64,000 nt of DNA from Neobacillus cucumis (GCF_016107705.1 NZ_JAEHGC010000001.1:124001-188000); one strand, 5' to 3'. Counted from the stretch's first letter, positions 44,841-53,831 are shown. The notes: generated from the sequence alone by a model not told the origin. Numbers and translations: made by a program.

Positions 44841-44911
44841 TTACAAATTAGCATTATTAATTTACAGATTAGTATCTTTAATTTTATTAAATTAAATCTA
44901 ATATGTAGAAT
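44841..44911 (+). promoter_or_regulatory. Regulon promoter element G (plus-strand copy)
   Basis: Plus strand: core TTTAATTTTATTAAATTA at 44877-44894, 11-base gap, -10 TAGAAT at 44906-44911. Upstream part ACAAATTAGCATTATTAATTTA matches the other elements. It faces the plus-strand SDR gene, so the orientation follows the gene, not the strand. Confidence 0.72.
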
Positions 44912-44987
44912 CAATACTAGATACAAATTAATCCATTACAAAATCACTTCGACACTAGGTTGTTGAATTGAAACAGGAGGTAGAACT

Positions 44988-45761
44988 ATGGACTTAAAGT
45001 TATCCGGAAAAAAAGCACTAATTGTAGGAGGAAGCAGGGGGATTGGGAAGGCGGTTGCCCGCCAGTTGGCTCTGGAAGGTGCAGATTGTACAATTTGTTC
45101 CAGAAACGAATCCACTCTAAAGGCTACAGCAGAGGAATTGACGCAGGAGACAAACAGAAAAATTTATCCTATTGTGGCAGATACCACAGATCCTGACTCA
45201 ATCCAAAATTTAGTTGAACTATCAGTAGCCGCAATGGGTAACATCGATATATTAATCAACAGCGGAGCCCGGGTCGGCGGTGGAGAGCCAGAAGATTTTC
45301 ACGGTATTAAAGATGAGCTTATTTTAAAAGACTTTGAAGAGAAGTATATGGGCTATTTCCGCTGCATGCGGGCGGTTACTCCATATATGATTCAAAATAA
45401 TTGGGGACGCATTATCAATATAAGCGGTCTAGCTGCCAGAATCGGCGGCAATTATTTTAGTTCCGGTCCTCGCAATGCATCTGTGGTCCATTTAACCAAA
45501 TCTGCATCATTGGAATTAGGCAAGCACGGAATTACTGTCAATGCAATTTACCCAGGTATTGTCGACACTGAAACGAATAGATTACGAATGACTAATGAGG
45601 AAGCATTAAGCCAGGCGGCCGCATTGAGTCCGCTTAACCGCTTAATTACAGCGGAGGAAATTGCCAACGTAGTGACCTTTTTGGCTTCACCTATGTCAGC
45701 ATCAATCACTGGCGACGTTATTTCAGTAACAGGCGGCATTGGGAATAATGTTTATTACTAA
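44988..45761 (+). CDS. SDR family protein lacking the YxxxK catalytic pair
   Basis: 257 aa. The cofactor site GGSRGIGKAVA (14-24), CSRNE, VADTTDPDS, and NISGLAARIGG with Ser146 are SDR-like. Alignment to the LTK segment that follows the active site puts Ser159 and Asn163 (SGPRN) at the Tyr and Lys positions (SDR at 38439: YTTSK). A normal SDR mechanism is therefore not possible. C-terminal SITGDVISVTGG is intact. RBS CAGGAGGTAGAACT. It is the only plus-strand catabolic gene besides the regulator, behind its own element G. It may catalyse a non-redox or altered reaction. Confidence 0.85.
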   Translation: MDLKLSGKKALIVGGSRGIGKAVARQLALEGADCTICSRNESTLKATAEELTQETNRKIYPIVADTTDPDSIQNLVELSVAAMGNIDILINSGARVGGGEPEDFHGIKDELILKDFEEKYMGYFRCMRAVTPYMIQNNWGRIINISGLAARIGGNYFSSGPRNASVVHLTKSASLELGKHGITVNAIYPGIVDTETNRLRMTNEEALSQAAALSPLNRLITAEEIANVVTFLASPMSASITGDVISVTGGIGNNVYY

Positions 45762-45786
45762 GACTATTAGATAAATTGAATATGAA

Positions 45787-45838
45787 AGATCAAAAAAACG
45801 AGCCTCCTAAAATCTGAGGCCCGTTTTTTTGATCTTTT
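45787..45838. terminator. Bidirectional terminator between SDR and hydrolase
   Basis: AGATCAAAAAAACG with GGGC/GCCTC stem bases pairs with CGTTTTTTTGATCT around a small inner stem (GCCTC/GAGGC). It serves two convergent transcription units. Confidence 0.85.
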
Positions 45839-45852
45839 TATCATCGTTAAGA

Positions 45853-46788
45853 CTAACTCTTATATTTGGTGTTACTTAAGAACTTGCAGATCTTAGACAC
45901 AGTTGATTCAATGTTCTTGGGGAATACAGCCATGTGAGCAAAAAAACCGTGGATCATACCGGCTTCACATGAATATTCTACCTGTACGCCAAAGCATTTC
46001 AGTCGTTCAGCATAAGCCCTCCCCTCATCCCGAAGCACATCGTTTTCCGCAGTAATCACAATTGCTGGCGGGAGACCAGATAGATTCTTAGAAATCAAGG
46101 GAGAAGCATACTCATTGTACCTGTCCTCTTCATTCCCTAAGTAATGATCACGGAACCAAACCAATTGCTCCCGATCCAGACCGAATCCTTTGGAGAATTT
46201 TTGATGGGATTCCGTATTGAACTCAAGGTTTGTTGGAGGGTAGATTAGGACCTGTGCGGTGATATCGGGACCTTTTCTATCTCTTGCCATCATTGAAACT
46301 CCGGTCGCCAAATTTCCACCAACACTATCCCCGCCTACTGCCAATCTAGTAATATCTCCGTTAAAGATGGATCCATTTTTATAAACCCATTCCAATGCTG
46401 CATACGCGTCTTCTACCGGAATCGGAAACTTATACTCAGGGGCAAGGCGATAGTTTACAGATACCACAATACTTTCCGTTCTATTTGCTATCATTCGGCA
46501 ACTAGAATCTACCGACTCAATATCTCCCAGAACCCATCCACCGCCATGGTAGTAAACAAATAGCGGGAATGGGCCTTCCCCTTTAGGTACGTATATCCTG
46601 CATGAAATTTCATCATCCAGACTCACCGGAATCATTTTATCCTCTACCCTTGAAAGCGGCTCTAAAGTCACTTTACCAGGCGCTTTCGAAAGCATCTCTC
46701 TTACAGTCTTTGGATCCATCTTATGAATAGGGGGCATCTGATTAAATGCCTGTAAATATTTCTCTGCTTGCGGATCTAAATTTGCCAT
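45853..46788 (-). CDS. Alpha/beta hydrolase (HSL/esterase family)
   Basis: 311 aa. Oxyanion motif HGGG at 81-84 (YYHGGGWVLGD), nucleophile Ser155 in GGDSVGGNLA, then AENDVLRDEGRAYAERL (Asp) and GMIHGFF (His), the complete hormone-sensitive-lipase family triad. No signal peptide, so cytoplasmic. It follows dioxygenase paralogue 2 by 129 bases in the operon behind element E. It could open an ester or lactone in the pathway. Confidence 0.92.
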   Translation of the reverse strand: MANLDPQAEKYLQAFNQMPPIHKMDPKTVREMLSKAPGKVTLEPLSRVEDKMIPVSLDDEISCRIYVPKGEGPFPLFVYYHGGGWVLGDIESVDSSCRMIANRTESIVVSVNYRLAPEYKFPIPVEDAYAALEWVYKNGSIFNGDITRLAVGGDSVGGNLATGVSMMARDRKGPDITAQVLIYPPTNLEFNTESHQKFSKGFGLDREQLVWFRDHYLGNEEDRYNEYASPLISKNLSGLPPAIVITAENDVLRDEGRAYAERLKCFGVQVEYSCEAGMIHGFFAHMAVFPKNIESTVSKICKFLSNTKYKS

Positions 46789-46917
46789 GAAACATCATCC
46801 TTATCTTTATTTTTTACGAAAACTTAAAATGGTGATTTCTTTCACCATTTTCGGATGAAAAAAATCACCATACTGCTTGTGATAAGAAAAAAGGGTGTTC
46901 TAACTATAACTTTGAGA

Positions 46918-47913
46918 TTATTTAACCGGTACTCCGCCGATATAAAACTCGAAATCCGGAGCAATTTTCCGGCCATTTGGCATCATGAGCCACAATCTTA
47001 ATAAATAGCGTTTCTTATCTTCCTCTTCATAATCTTCAAAATGAGTCCGTGAATGAAAAACGGTGTAATTATTGACGAATTGCATATCACCCGGCTCCAT
47101 CATCATATCAATATGGAAGTTTCCATCATGAGTAAGGGAATCAATAAAATCAAAAGCTTCAATTTCCTCTTGTGATAAAGGGATACCTGTTTTCGATTGT
47201 GCTGATTCAACATATTGACGTATATATCTGCAGCTCAATTTACCATCATAATAGCTAAAGATCGGTGATTGAACTACGGGAGCTTGACCTTCCGTTTCTT
47301 CCCCGCGAAGATCATGAGCGAAAGGACGATAGAGTATGTCGAGGTACTCCGGGTGCTTCTCTAAAATTTCATTATAGATCGCCACCGCACTTGCAATACT
47401 GCTTAAACCGCCGGATTTGGCTTTGCGAAGACAAAGTAATCCGACGACATCAGCTAGATCTGTGTGATAGTCAAGATGAACATTTGTTTGGTAACCACGT
47501 ACTTTTGTATTATCATTAAAGTCTTTACCTACGTTTTTGATGTGCCCTAACAGTTCCCCGTTTTTGCTTTGAATGATCGGCAGACCCATGTGTAGTCCGA
47601 GACCCCAGTAAACGATTGCTGCTTCTTCGTCAGTATATCGATCCATAGGTAATCCCCGAATTAATAGAAAGCCTTGCCCGTTCTCCAATTCGTCAATAAA
47701 ATAATCAACCACTTCTGCAAGGTCAGGAATCAGGAAATCCTCCTTTTTAAAATCAGGTGCCTTTAATCCTTTTTGTTTAACATGTAATACAGCCTTATCA
47801 AGAGCTGCGATAGTCTCTTCTGACAGATAATAAATCCATGAATCATCCTTTGCCAGGTCAGTTCCTTTCCAGGATGATCTCCCTTGAATTTTTTCATTTA
47901 AAATAAGTGACAT
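46918..47913 (-). CDS. TauD/TfdA-like Fe(II)/2-oxoglutarate dioxygenase, paralogue 2 (shorter)
   Basis: 331 aa, about 20 residues shorter at the C-terminus than its two paralogues. Triad His150-x-Asp152 (HTD), His287 (VFHSRT), Arg306 (YLLRLWLMMP). The region around the active site differs from the other two (VHLDYHTDLADVVG against LPFHADGSDVVG), so its substrate may differ. The other conserved blocks (ESWIYYL-like start, GFLLIRGLPM) are kept. First gene behind element E and paired with the hydrolase instead of an MFS transporter. Confidence 0.9.
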   Translation of the reverse strand: MSLILNEKIQGRSSWKGTDLAKDDSWIYYLSEETIAALDKAVLHVKQKGLKAPDFKKEDFLIPDLAEVVDYFIDELENGQGFLLIRGLPMDRYTDEEAAIVYWGLGLHMGLPIIQSKNGELLGHIKNVGKDFNDNTKVRGYQTNVHLDYHTDLADVVGLLCLRKAKSGGLSSIASAVAIYNEILEKHPEYLDILYRPFAHDLRGEETEGQAPVVQSPIFSYYDGKLSCRYIRQYVESAQSKTGIPLSQEEIEAFDFIDSLTHDGNFHIDMMMEPGDMQFVNNYTVFHSRTHFEDYEEEDKKRYLLRLWLMMPNGRKIAPDFEFYIGGVPVK

Positions 47914-47997
47914 AAATAAGCCTCCTTCAAGAATATGTTTTCTGGAAATTCGCTTTTGTTAGAAAAATAGACTAACTATTGCGAATTTGCTGATTTT

Positions 47998-48064
47998 AGT
48001 ATAATTATAATTTTTAATTAAATAAAATTATTATTTTTAACTAATAAATAAGTATTATTAATAT
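47998..48064 (-). promoter_or_regulatory. Regulon promoter element E
   Basis: Minus strand: TATACT at 47998-48003, 11-base gap, core AATAATTTTATTTAATTA at 48015-48032, then AATACTTATTTATTAGTTA with an ACTTAT/ATTAGT near-dyad. Drives the dioxygenase 2-hydrolase operon. Confidence 0.75.
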
Positions 48065-48115
48065 GAATCAATCTCTAAAACTGGTACATTCAAAAAGCAA
48101 AATGCTTTCAAATTT

Positions 48116-49405
48116 TTAAATGTTCAATTGATCCCCAGCTTTTATTCCAGTTTGACATTGCTTTGCGGGACGTACACCAATCCAGAACAATAATCCGATC
48201 ACAGCCATACCTAAAGCAGTCACTTCAAATCCATAGCGATATCCAATTACCTCTGTCGCCGCATATTGGATCAAGTAACCGAATACGAGTGGAGCAATGA
48301 TACTTGCCGAACTTGAAAGAGCAATGAACGTTCCCTGTGCTTTCCCAATATTTTGAGGAGAATAGAAATCCATCAATATAGCAGGGGCAAGGGAAAGAAT
48401 GACATAGGCAAAACCTGGAGCAAGTGTAAACAACAGGATGGAAATCGCACTCGAATTCACAGTAATGGCCAAATATACACAAACGGCCGATAACACCATC
48501 ATGGAGCTCGCAAGATTAATTCGTGCTTTTCGAAGATCACCTGTTTTGCGATACAGCCTATCTGATGCAAGAGAAAATCCTATCTGACATAATGCGGCAA
48601 AAAGAAAAGGTAAAGACACCGCAAGCTTCAATGTTTGACCATGAAAGTGTTGAATTTTAGTAAAATACGCTGGGAACCAAACGGCCTGAAGGGACAATAA
48701 CCAATACGCACATCCCCCGCATAACACGGTAAAAATAAAATTTTTAGAGAAAAGATGCGGTAGAAACTTACGCCATGACACTTTGGAAAGAGTCGATGAT
48801 TGCTTAACCTCTTTATGATACGAAGGCAGTCCGATTTCTTCGGGACTTTCCTTCCCGAAAATCATCCATAAAACTAGAACAATAATTCCAACACATCCCA
48901 TCGCAATAAAAGCAGCTCTCCATCCATGTAGTTGGATTAAGGAGATTAATAGCGGCGAAGCAATCGCAGATCCGCCCGTTGTCCCCAAAAGAACAGCGCC
49001 AAAGCCTATTCCATGTCTATGTTTTGGGAACCATTTCCCCATTATCGAAGTGGATAGTGCTGGGGCCGGCCCTTCGCCTGCTCCCAAAAGCATTCTTGTG
49101 ATGACCAGTAGTGAAAGACTTGAAACAAAAGGTGTTACAAACTGTACGACCAACCAAATCAAAGACATCCAGGCCAGCATTTTTTTCGTATTTATAGAGT
49201 CAGCCATGCCGCCAAGAATGATAGAGGAAAGGACAAAAATCCAAAAGAATGAGCTTCCAACGATTCCCCATTGTGAAGGGGTTAAATGAAATTCATTCAT
49301 AACAGGAACGGAAACCAAACCAATGATAATTTTATCTACTTGGTTGATCATTCCGCTAATAACGAGAAATAGTAGTATAATCCAAGAATATTTTGGAGTT
49401 CTCAA
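48116..49405 (-). CDS. MFS transporter, ACS type, paralogue of the one at 42048
   Basis: 429 aa, the same length as the transporter at 42048, and most positions identical by eye (for example YSWIILLFLVISGMINQVDKI, LGAGEGPAPALSTSIMGKWFPKHRHG). 12 membrane segments. The last gene of the ligase-dioxygenase 3-MFS unit behind element F. The dioxygenase+MFS pair is thus present twice in the island, which points to segmental duplication with functional divergence. Confidence 0.92.
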   Translation of the reverse strand: MRTPKYSWIILLFLVISGMINQVDKIIIGLVSVPVMNEFHLTPSQWGIVGSSFFWIFVLSSIILGGMADSINTKKMLAWMSLIWLVVQFVTPFVSSLSLLVITRMLLGAGEGPAPALSTSIMGKWFPKHRHGIGFGAVLLGTTGGSAIASPLLISLIQLHGWRAAFIAMGCVGIIVLVLWMIFGKESPEEIGLPSYHKEVKQSSTLSKVSWRKFLPHLFSKNFIFTVLCGGCAYWLLSLQAVWFPAYFTKIQHFHGQTLKLAVSLPFLFAALCQIGFSLASDRLYRKTGDLRKARINLASSMMVLSAVCVYLAITVNSSAISILLFTLAPGFAYVILSLAPAILMDFYSPQNIGKAQGTFIALSSSASIIAPLVFGYLIQYAATEVIGYRYGFEVTALGMAVIGLLFWIGVRPAKQCQTGIKAGDQLNI

Positions 49406-49521
49406 GCTGTAATCCCCCTTATGATTACCATTAAGGGAACACTTTTGCTTATATTTAGAAAAAGTGTCCCCCTTATTGTAAGAAATCAGATTGCCACGTT
49501 AAGTTTCTGCGGCTAGAGCTA

Positions 49522-50577
49522 TTACTTCAGGTTTTCTACAATCCCGCCGGATGTTTTTTGGCGGACCGGAATACCGCCGCGGCCCGGTTTACCAGTTTCC
49601 TCATCAATAAACATCGCAAAATCAGGTGAAATTTCACGACCATTTGGCATGGTTAGCCACAATCTTAATAAATGACGTTTGCGTTCCGGTTCCTCATAGT
49701 CCTCATATTGAGTACGCGAGTGCAAAACGGTATAATTATTTACGAATTGCATATCACCCGGTTCCAACATCATATTAAAATGCATCGTTTCATCATGAAG
49801 GAGAGAGTCTAGCAAGTCTAAGGCTTCTATTTCAACTTTTGACAACTTAATCCCTGTTTTCGCTTGTGCTGATTCGATAAATAGACGGACATATCGGCAA
49901 CTCAATTTACCATCATAAAAACTAAAGATTGGTGATGTAAATACCGGAGATTCCCCTGGGGCTTCCTCACCACGGCGGTCAAAGAAGAATGGACGGCAGA
50001 GAATTCCTAGATACTCAGGGTGCTTCTCCAAGATCTCATTGTAAACAGCCATCGAACTTACAATACTGCTGTAGCCCCCAGATTTCCCTTTTCGAAGGCT
50101 TAACAAACCAACTACATCGGATCCGTCAGCGTGAAACGGAAGATGCAGTTTTGTTTGGTAACCGCGAACATTTGAATTTTCAAGGCTCAATCCTTGATCA
50201 ATGACGTGCCCTAAAAGGTCACCATTTGCATTTTGCGATACTGGAATACCCATGTGAAGCCCGAGCCCCCAGTAAATAATGTTCGCTTCTTCATCGGTAT
50301 ACCTTTCCATCGGTAATCCGCGAATTAATAGAAAGCCTCTCCCACTCTCCAACTCTTCCACAAAGTAAGAAATTTCATCTGCGAGATCCGGAATCGGAAA
50401 ATCCTCCTTGTTAAAATCCGGTGCTTTTAACCCCAATTGTTTAACATGATCTAAAGCGTTTCCAAGGGATGCGATTGTTTTTTCAGATAAATAATAAATC
50501 CATGATTCATCTTTCGCCAGCTCTACACCTTTCCATGCCACTGATCCTTGAACTTTTTCTTTTAATATAGTTGTCAT
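49522..50577 (-). CDS. TauD/TfdA-like Fe(II)/2-oxoglutarate dioxygenase, paralogue 3
   Basis: 351 aa, nearly colinear with paralogue 1: His149-x-Asp151 (HAD), His286 (VLHSRT), Arg305. C-terminal GRGGIPVRQKTSGG matches GRGGIPIREKTAGG of paralogue 1. ATG with AAGGAGGAT upstream. It lies 36 bases after the acyl-CoA ligase gene and before the second MFS gene, so hydroxylation, transport and CoA activation are linked in one transcript. Confidence 0.9.
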   Translation of the reverse strand: MTTILKEKVQGSVAWKGVELAKDESWIYYLSEKTIASLGNALDHVKQLGLKAPDFNKEDFPIPDLADEISYFVEELESGRGFLLIRGLPMERYTDEEANIIYWGLGLHMGIPVSQNANGDLLGHVIDQGLSLENSNVRGYQTKLHLPFHADGSDVVGLLSLRKGKSGGYSSIVSSMAVYNEILEKHPEYLGILCRPFFFDRRGEEAPGESPVFTSPIFSFYDGKLSCRYVRLFIESAQAKTGIKLSKVEIEALDLLDSLLHDETMHFNMMLEPGDMQFVNNYTVLHSRTQYEDYEEPERKRHLLRLWLTMPNGREISPDFAMFIDEETGKPGRGGIPVRQKTSGGIVENLK

Positions 50578-50613
50578 TAAAAATCCTCCTTAGATAAAAT
50601 GATTAGTTTTTTA

Positions 50614-52125
50614 TTAAACTTCCAATAATTGTCTTAGCTCTCTGCGTAAAATTTTCCCTGTTGAGTTCTTAGGCAACTCTTCCAAAATTTCTACTTGACT
50701 AGGAAGCTTGTACTTTACCAGCTTATCCTGACAGAATTGGATAATATCATTTATTGTAATCTTCTCATCCTTAACAGTTACATAGGCTTTTACTATCTCA
50801 CCGTATTCGCCATCAGGGACACCGATTACTGCCGCTTCCACAATGGCCGGATGCTGATACAATACCTCCTCCACTTCACGTGGATAAACATTGTATCCAC
50901 CTACAATGATGATGTCCTTCTTGCGGTCCACAATGTAGAGGTACCCTTCTTCATCCATTGTGGCCAGATCACCAGTGTAAAACCAGCCATCGATAAATGC
51001 AGCTGAAGTGGCTTCTGGCATTCCCAAGTAACCCTTCATGACATTCGGCCCTTGAACAACTAATTCACCGACTGCTCCTCTTGGCAATTCATTTCCTCCT
51101 TCGTTGACTACCTTGCTCATGACACCAGGAATATTCACACCAATAGAGCCAGGTTTCCGGGTTCCCTTTAAAGGGTTAATGGCGACAAGAGGAGCCGTTT
51201 CCGAAAGACCGTACCCTTCCATGATAGAAACATTAAACTTGTTTTGAAATTTTTGCAGCAGTTCAACCGGTATGGAAGCTCCTCCAGAGATACACACGCG
51301 AATGGATGAGAATTCTTTCGCAGTCACTTCGGGTAATTGGTTAATGAAGCTATACATGGTCGGAACTCCAGCAAACACAGTTGCCTTTCTGTCGCTAATA
51401 GTCCTGACCACTTCAGCAGGGCTGAATCTAGGCTGGATTAGAACCATTGCCCCGCAAGCAATTGCTGCATTCAGACAAACCGTCATACAGAAAACATGGA
51501 ACATTGGCAATACAGCAACTACACGATCTATATTTTTAAGCTCCAGTAATTTTGATATCGAGTCAGCATTTGAAGCCAAGTTCCGATGGGATAACATGGC
51601 ACCCTTTGGTTTACCGGTTGTTCCAGAAGTGTAAAGAATGACCGCAAGATCTTCCTGATTGATGGAAGGGCTTTCACAAACGTGAGTGCTTGTTCCAGTT
51701 AGATGCTTCCATGTCCAGTCCTGATCCTCTGTTTCGGTATAAATGACCAGCTTTAGATTTTCCAATTGTTTTCTTACTTCTGTTAACTTCGGTTCTACAG
51801 ATACGTGAGCAATGACTGCTTTTGCTTGACTATTCTCTAATATGTAGCTGATTTCCCCCTGGGTAAATAGGGGATTGATTGGAACGACAAATGCACCCAG
51901 CCGTAGGATACCGTAGTACGAAATAATAAATTCTGGGCTATTTCCTAATAATAGTGCCACTCCATCCCCTTTTCCAACTCCTTGGGCAGACAATCCAGCA
52001 GCGACTCGATCAACCAGCTGACTAAATTCTTGATAACTAACACTTTTATCTTCATAGATATAAGCAATACTTTCTGGGAAATTTTTCGCACTCCTTTTCA
52101 GATTTTCATCTAAATTAAAACTCAT
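50614..52125 (-). CDS. AMP-dependent acyl-CoA synthetase/ligase
   Basis: 503 aa ANL-superfamily enzyme activating a carboxylic acid to its CoA thioester via an acyl-adenylate. Motifs: P-loop-like ILYTSGTTGKPKGAMLSH, GYGLSETAPLV (A5), GWFYTGDLATMDEEGYLYIVDRKKDII with hinge, GGYNVYPREVEEVL, and catalytic Lys in PKNSTGKILRREL near the end. Similar to medium/long-chain or aromatic acid ligases; the exact acid cannot be told. First gene behind element F. Confidence 0.93.
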   Translation of the reverse strand: MSFNLDENLKRSAKNFPESIAYIYEDKSVSYQEFSQLVDRVAAGLSAQGVGKGDGVALLLGNSPEFIISYYGILRLGAFVVPINPLFTQGEISYILENSQAKAVIAHVSVEPKLTEVRKQLENLKLVIYTETEDQDWTWKHLTGTSTHVCESPSINQEDLAVILYTSGTTGKPKGAMLSHRNLASNADSISKLLELKNIDRVVAVLPMFHVFCMTVCLNAAIACGAMVLIQPRFSPAEVVRTISDRKATVFAGVPTMYSFINQLPEVTAKEFSSIRVCISGGASIPVELLQKFQNKFNVSIMEGYGLSETAPLVAINPLKGTRKPGSIGVNIPGVMSKVVNEGGNELPRGAVGELVVQGPNVMKGYLGMPEATSAAFIDGWFYTGDLATMDEEGYLYIVDRKKDIIIVGGYNVYPREVEEVLYQHPAIVEAAVIGVPDGEYGEIVKAYVTVKDEKITINDIIQFCQDKLVKYKLPSQVEILEELPKNSTGKILRRELRQLLEV

Positions 52126-52203
52126 GAATATAACCCCTCCTTTTAATCACATACAAGCGTTTGAACGCCCACTATTGTGAATATTTAAAATTTTGTTACT
52201 TTA

Positions 52204-52270
52204 AGTATACTTATAAATAATAATTAAATAAAATTAAAGATTTTAACTTATAAATAAGTATTCCTAATTT
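52204..52270 (-). promoter_or_regulatory. Regulon promoter element F (best-formed dyad)
   Basis: Minus strand: TATACT at 52204-52209, 11-base gap, core TTTAATTTTATTTAATTA at 52221-52238, then AATACTTATTTATAAGTTA, in which ACTTAT-TT-ATAAGT is a perfect dyad. This is the clearest candidate for the LysR recognition site. The rest of the 300-base gap between the ligase and antiporter genes holds the terminator at 52389 and nothing else I recognise. Confidence 0.8.
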
Positions 52271-52388
52271 GCATCAATAGCTCAGTTGACACCTTGACTT
52301 ATTAATAAATAAATGGAAAAAAACCAACACTTTATTTATACGAATTTCTAATAGATAGCATTGTTAGCCCTAGGCAGATTGAATTGTT

Positions 52389-52423
52389 AAAAGGCAGCAT
52401 ATCAAATTGATATGCTGCCTTTA
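52389..52423 (-). terminator. Terminator of the cation/proton antiporter gene
   Basis: AAAGGCAGCATATCAA and TTGATATGCTGCCTTT form a long perfect stem with almost no loop, directly after the antiporter stop codon. Confidence 0.9.
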
Positions 52424-52425
52424 AT

Positions 52426-53592
52426 TTATTGGTTAACTACCTTTGAATTCAATTTAATTTCCTTATTAGATTTAAAGGACCATTTCATCATCGGAGGTGT
52501 TACAACTGTTGTTACAATAACAACAACAATAATTGTAGCAAATAAATCCTGAGTAATTAAATTGGATGCTAGACCCATTGATGCAACGATTAATGCAACT
52601 TCACCACGTGAAACCATTGCTGAACCAATTCCCATTGAGCTTTTCCAACCAAATCTAGAAAGTTTTGCCCCTGCACCTGCACCAACAAATTTCGTTAAAA
52701 TGGCTAAAAAGCTAAGTAAAATAATAAGACCTAAATGATCAAGAATGCCAGTAAACTCAGCCGAAATGCCAATGTAAGCAAAGAATATTGGAACAAAAAT
52801 TGAATAACTTAGTGTTTCAACTTTTTCAAAAACCTCATGTTTGAATTTTGTTAAGCCGATAGCGATACCGGCAATGTATGCTCCAATAATATTAGCAACA
52901 CCAGTATATTCAGCCGCAAATGCATATACAAAACATATAATTAGCGCAGATGATATAACAGCCTCACTTACAGGTAATTTTGTAAATTTATTCATTACCC
53001 ATGGAACAACTTTCCAAGCAATGAAGATAGCTACTACAAAGAACAATACTTTCTTTATTACCAATGTTGTTAAAGATACTTCCCCACTGCCAGCAAAGGA
53101 CATTAATATTGCTAAAATTAACATTACAACAACATCATCCAAGACGGCGGCGCCCAATATTACACTACCTTCAGTTGTCTTTAATTGATTCATTTCTTTA
53201 AGAGTTTGAACGGAGATACTTACACTCGTAGCAGAAAGCATTACACCCAAAAACCAAGATTGCATATTAGATAAATCCATCATGATTCCTGTAAAGTACC
53301 CCAAAAATAATGGAACAATAATTCCGCCGAAACCCACAAATGCAGATGATTTTCCAGATCGTTTAAATTCATCAAGATCAGTTTCCAGGCCAGCAATGAA
53401 CATTAGCAAAATAACACCAATCGTACTAAATGTTGATAAAGTGTCTGATGCACTGATTAATCCAAAAACAGATGGCCCTAATAAGACCCCTACAATAATT
53501 TCTCCCAACACGGAAGGTTGACCTAGTTTCACACTCAATCCTCCCGCAAGTTTTGCAGCAATGATAATTAGTGCTAAGTGAAGAATAAACAT
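52426..53592 (-). CDS. Cation:proton antiporter (CPA2 / Kef-NapA type)
   Basis: 388 aa with 11 to 13 membrane segments. The helix LGEIIVGVLLGPSVFGLI, the acidic VILLMFIAGLETDLDEF and the core GAAVLDDVVVMLILAILM (ion-binding Asp-Asp) are CPA2 features. It has no C-terminal RCK domain, so regulation would need a separate subunit. Monocistronic, bounded by terminators on both sides, and outside the catabolic regulon. Exchanges Na+ or K+ for H+ across the cell membrane. Confidence 0.92.
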   Translation of the reverse strand: MFILHLALIIIAAKLAGGLSVKLGQPSVLGEIIVGVLLGPSVFGLISASDTLSTFSTIGVILLMFIAGLETDLDEFKRSGKSSAFVGFGGIIVPLFLGYFTGIMMDLSNMQSWFLGVMLSATSVSISVQTLKEMNQLKTTEGSVILGAAVLDDVVVMLILAILMSFAGSGEVSLTTLVIKKVLFFVVAIFIAWKVVPWVMNKFTKLPVSEAVISSALIICFVYAFAAEYTGVANIIGAYIAGIAIGLTKFKHEVFEKVETLSYSIFVPIFFAYIGISAEFTGILDHLGLIILLSFLAILTKFVGAGAGAKLSRFGWKSSMGIGSAMVSRGEVALIVASMGLASNLITQDLFATIIVVVIVTTVVTPPMMKWSFKSNKEIKLNSKVVNQ

Positions 53593-53741
53593 ATAATTCC
53601 ACCTTTCAAAAATTTATAATTTCTCTATGGAGAGCAAATAAAGAGGTCATCCACAAAGGACATAGTTATTTTGAAGCAAATAAAATAATCGCCAACTAAA
53701 AAATTAACATTTACCCCTCTCCTAATTTGTTTCTAAATGCA

Positions 53742-53774
53742 AAAAAGAGCCAGTTATTCCAAAAATAGGCTCTT
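53742..53774 (-). terminator. Second of two tandem terminators after the large membrane protein gene
   Basis: AAGAGCC and GGCTCTTTTTT on the minus strand pair around a 16-base loop. It lies just downstream of a longer terminator hairpin. Confidence 0.75.
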
Positions 53775-53784
53775 AAAAACATAC

Positions 53785-53831
53785 AAAAAAGCCCGTCAAC
53801 CAAAGGGCATAAATCCCCCTTGGTGACAGGC
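53785..53831 (-). terminator. First terminator after the large membrane protein gene
   Basis: Minus strand GCCTGTCACCAAGGG pairs with CCCTTTGGTTGACGGGC, with a short loop and TTTTTTG following. The roughly 300 bases between the two genes contain only these two hairpins and AT-rich sequence. Confidence 0.88.

Noticed and set aside
53742..53831. Structured region upstream of the antiporter that might be a c-di-AMP or other riboswitch
   Set aside because: Both hairpins are simple stems with T tracts located after the upstream gene's stop; no conserved riboswitch core is visible. Called as tandem terminators.
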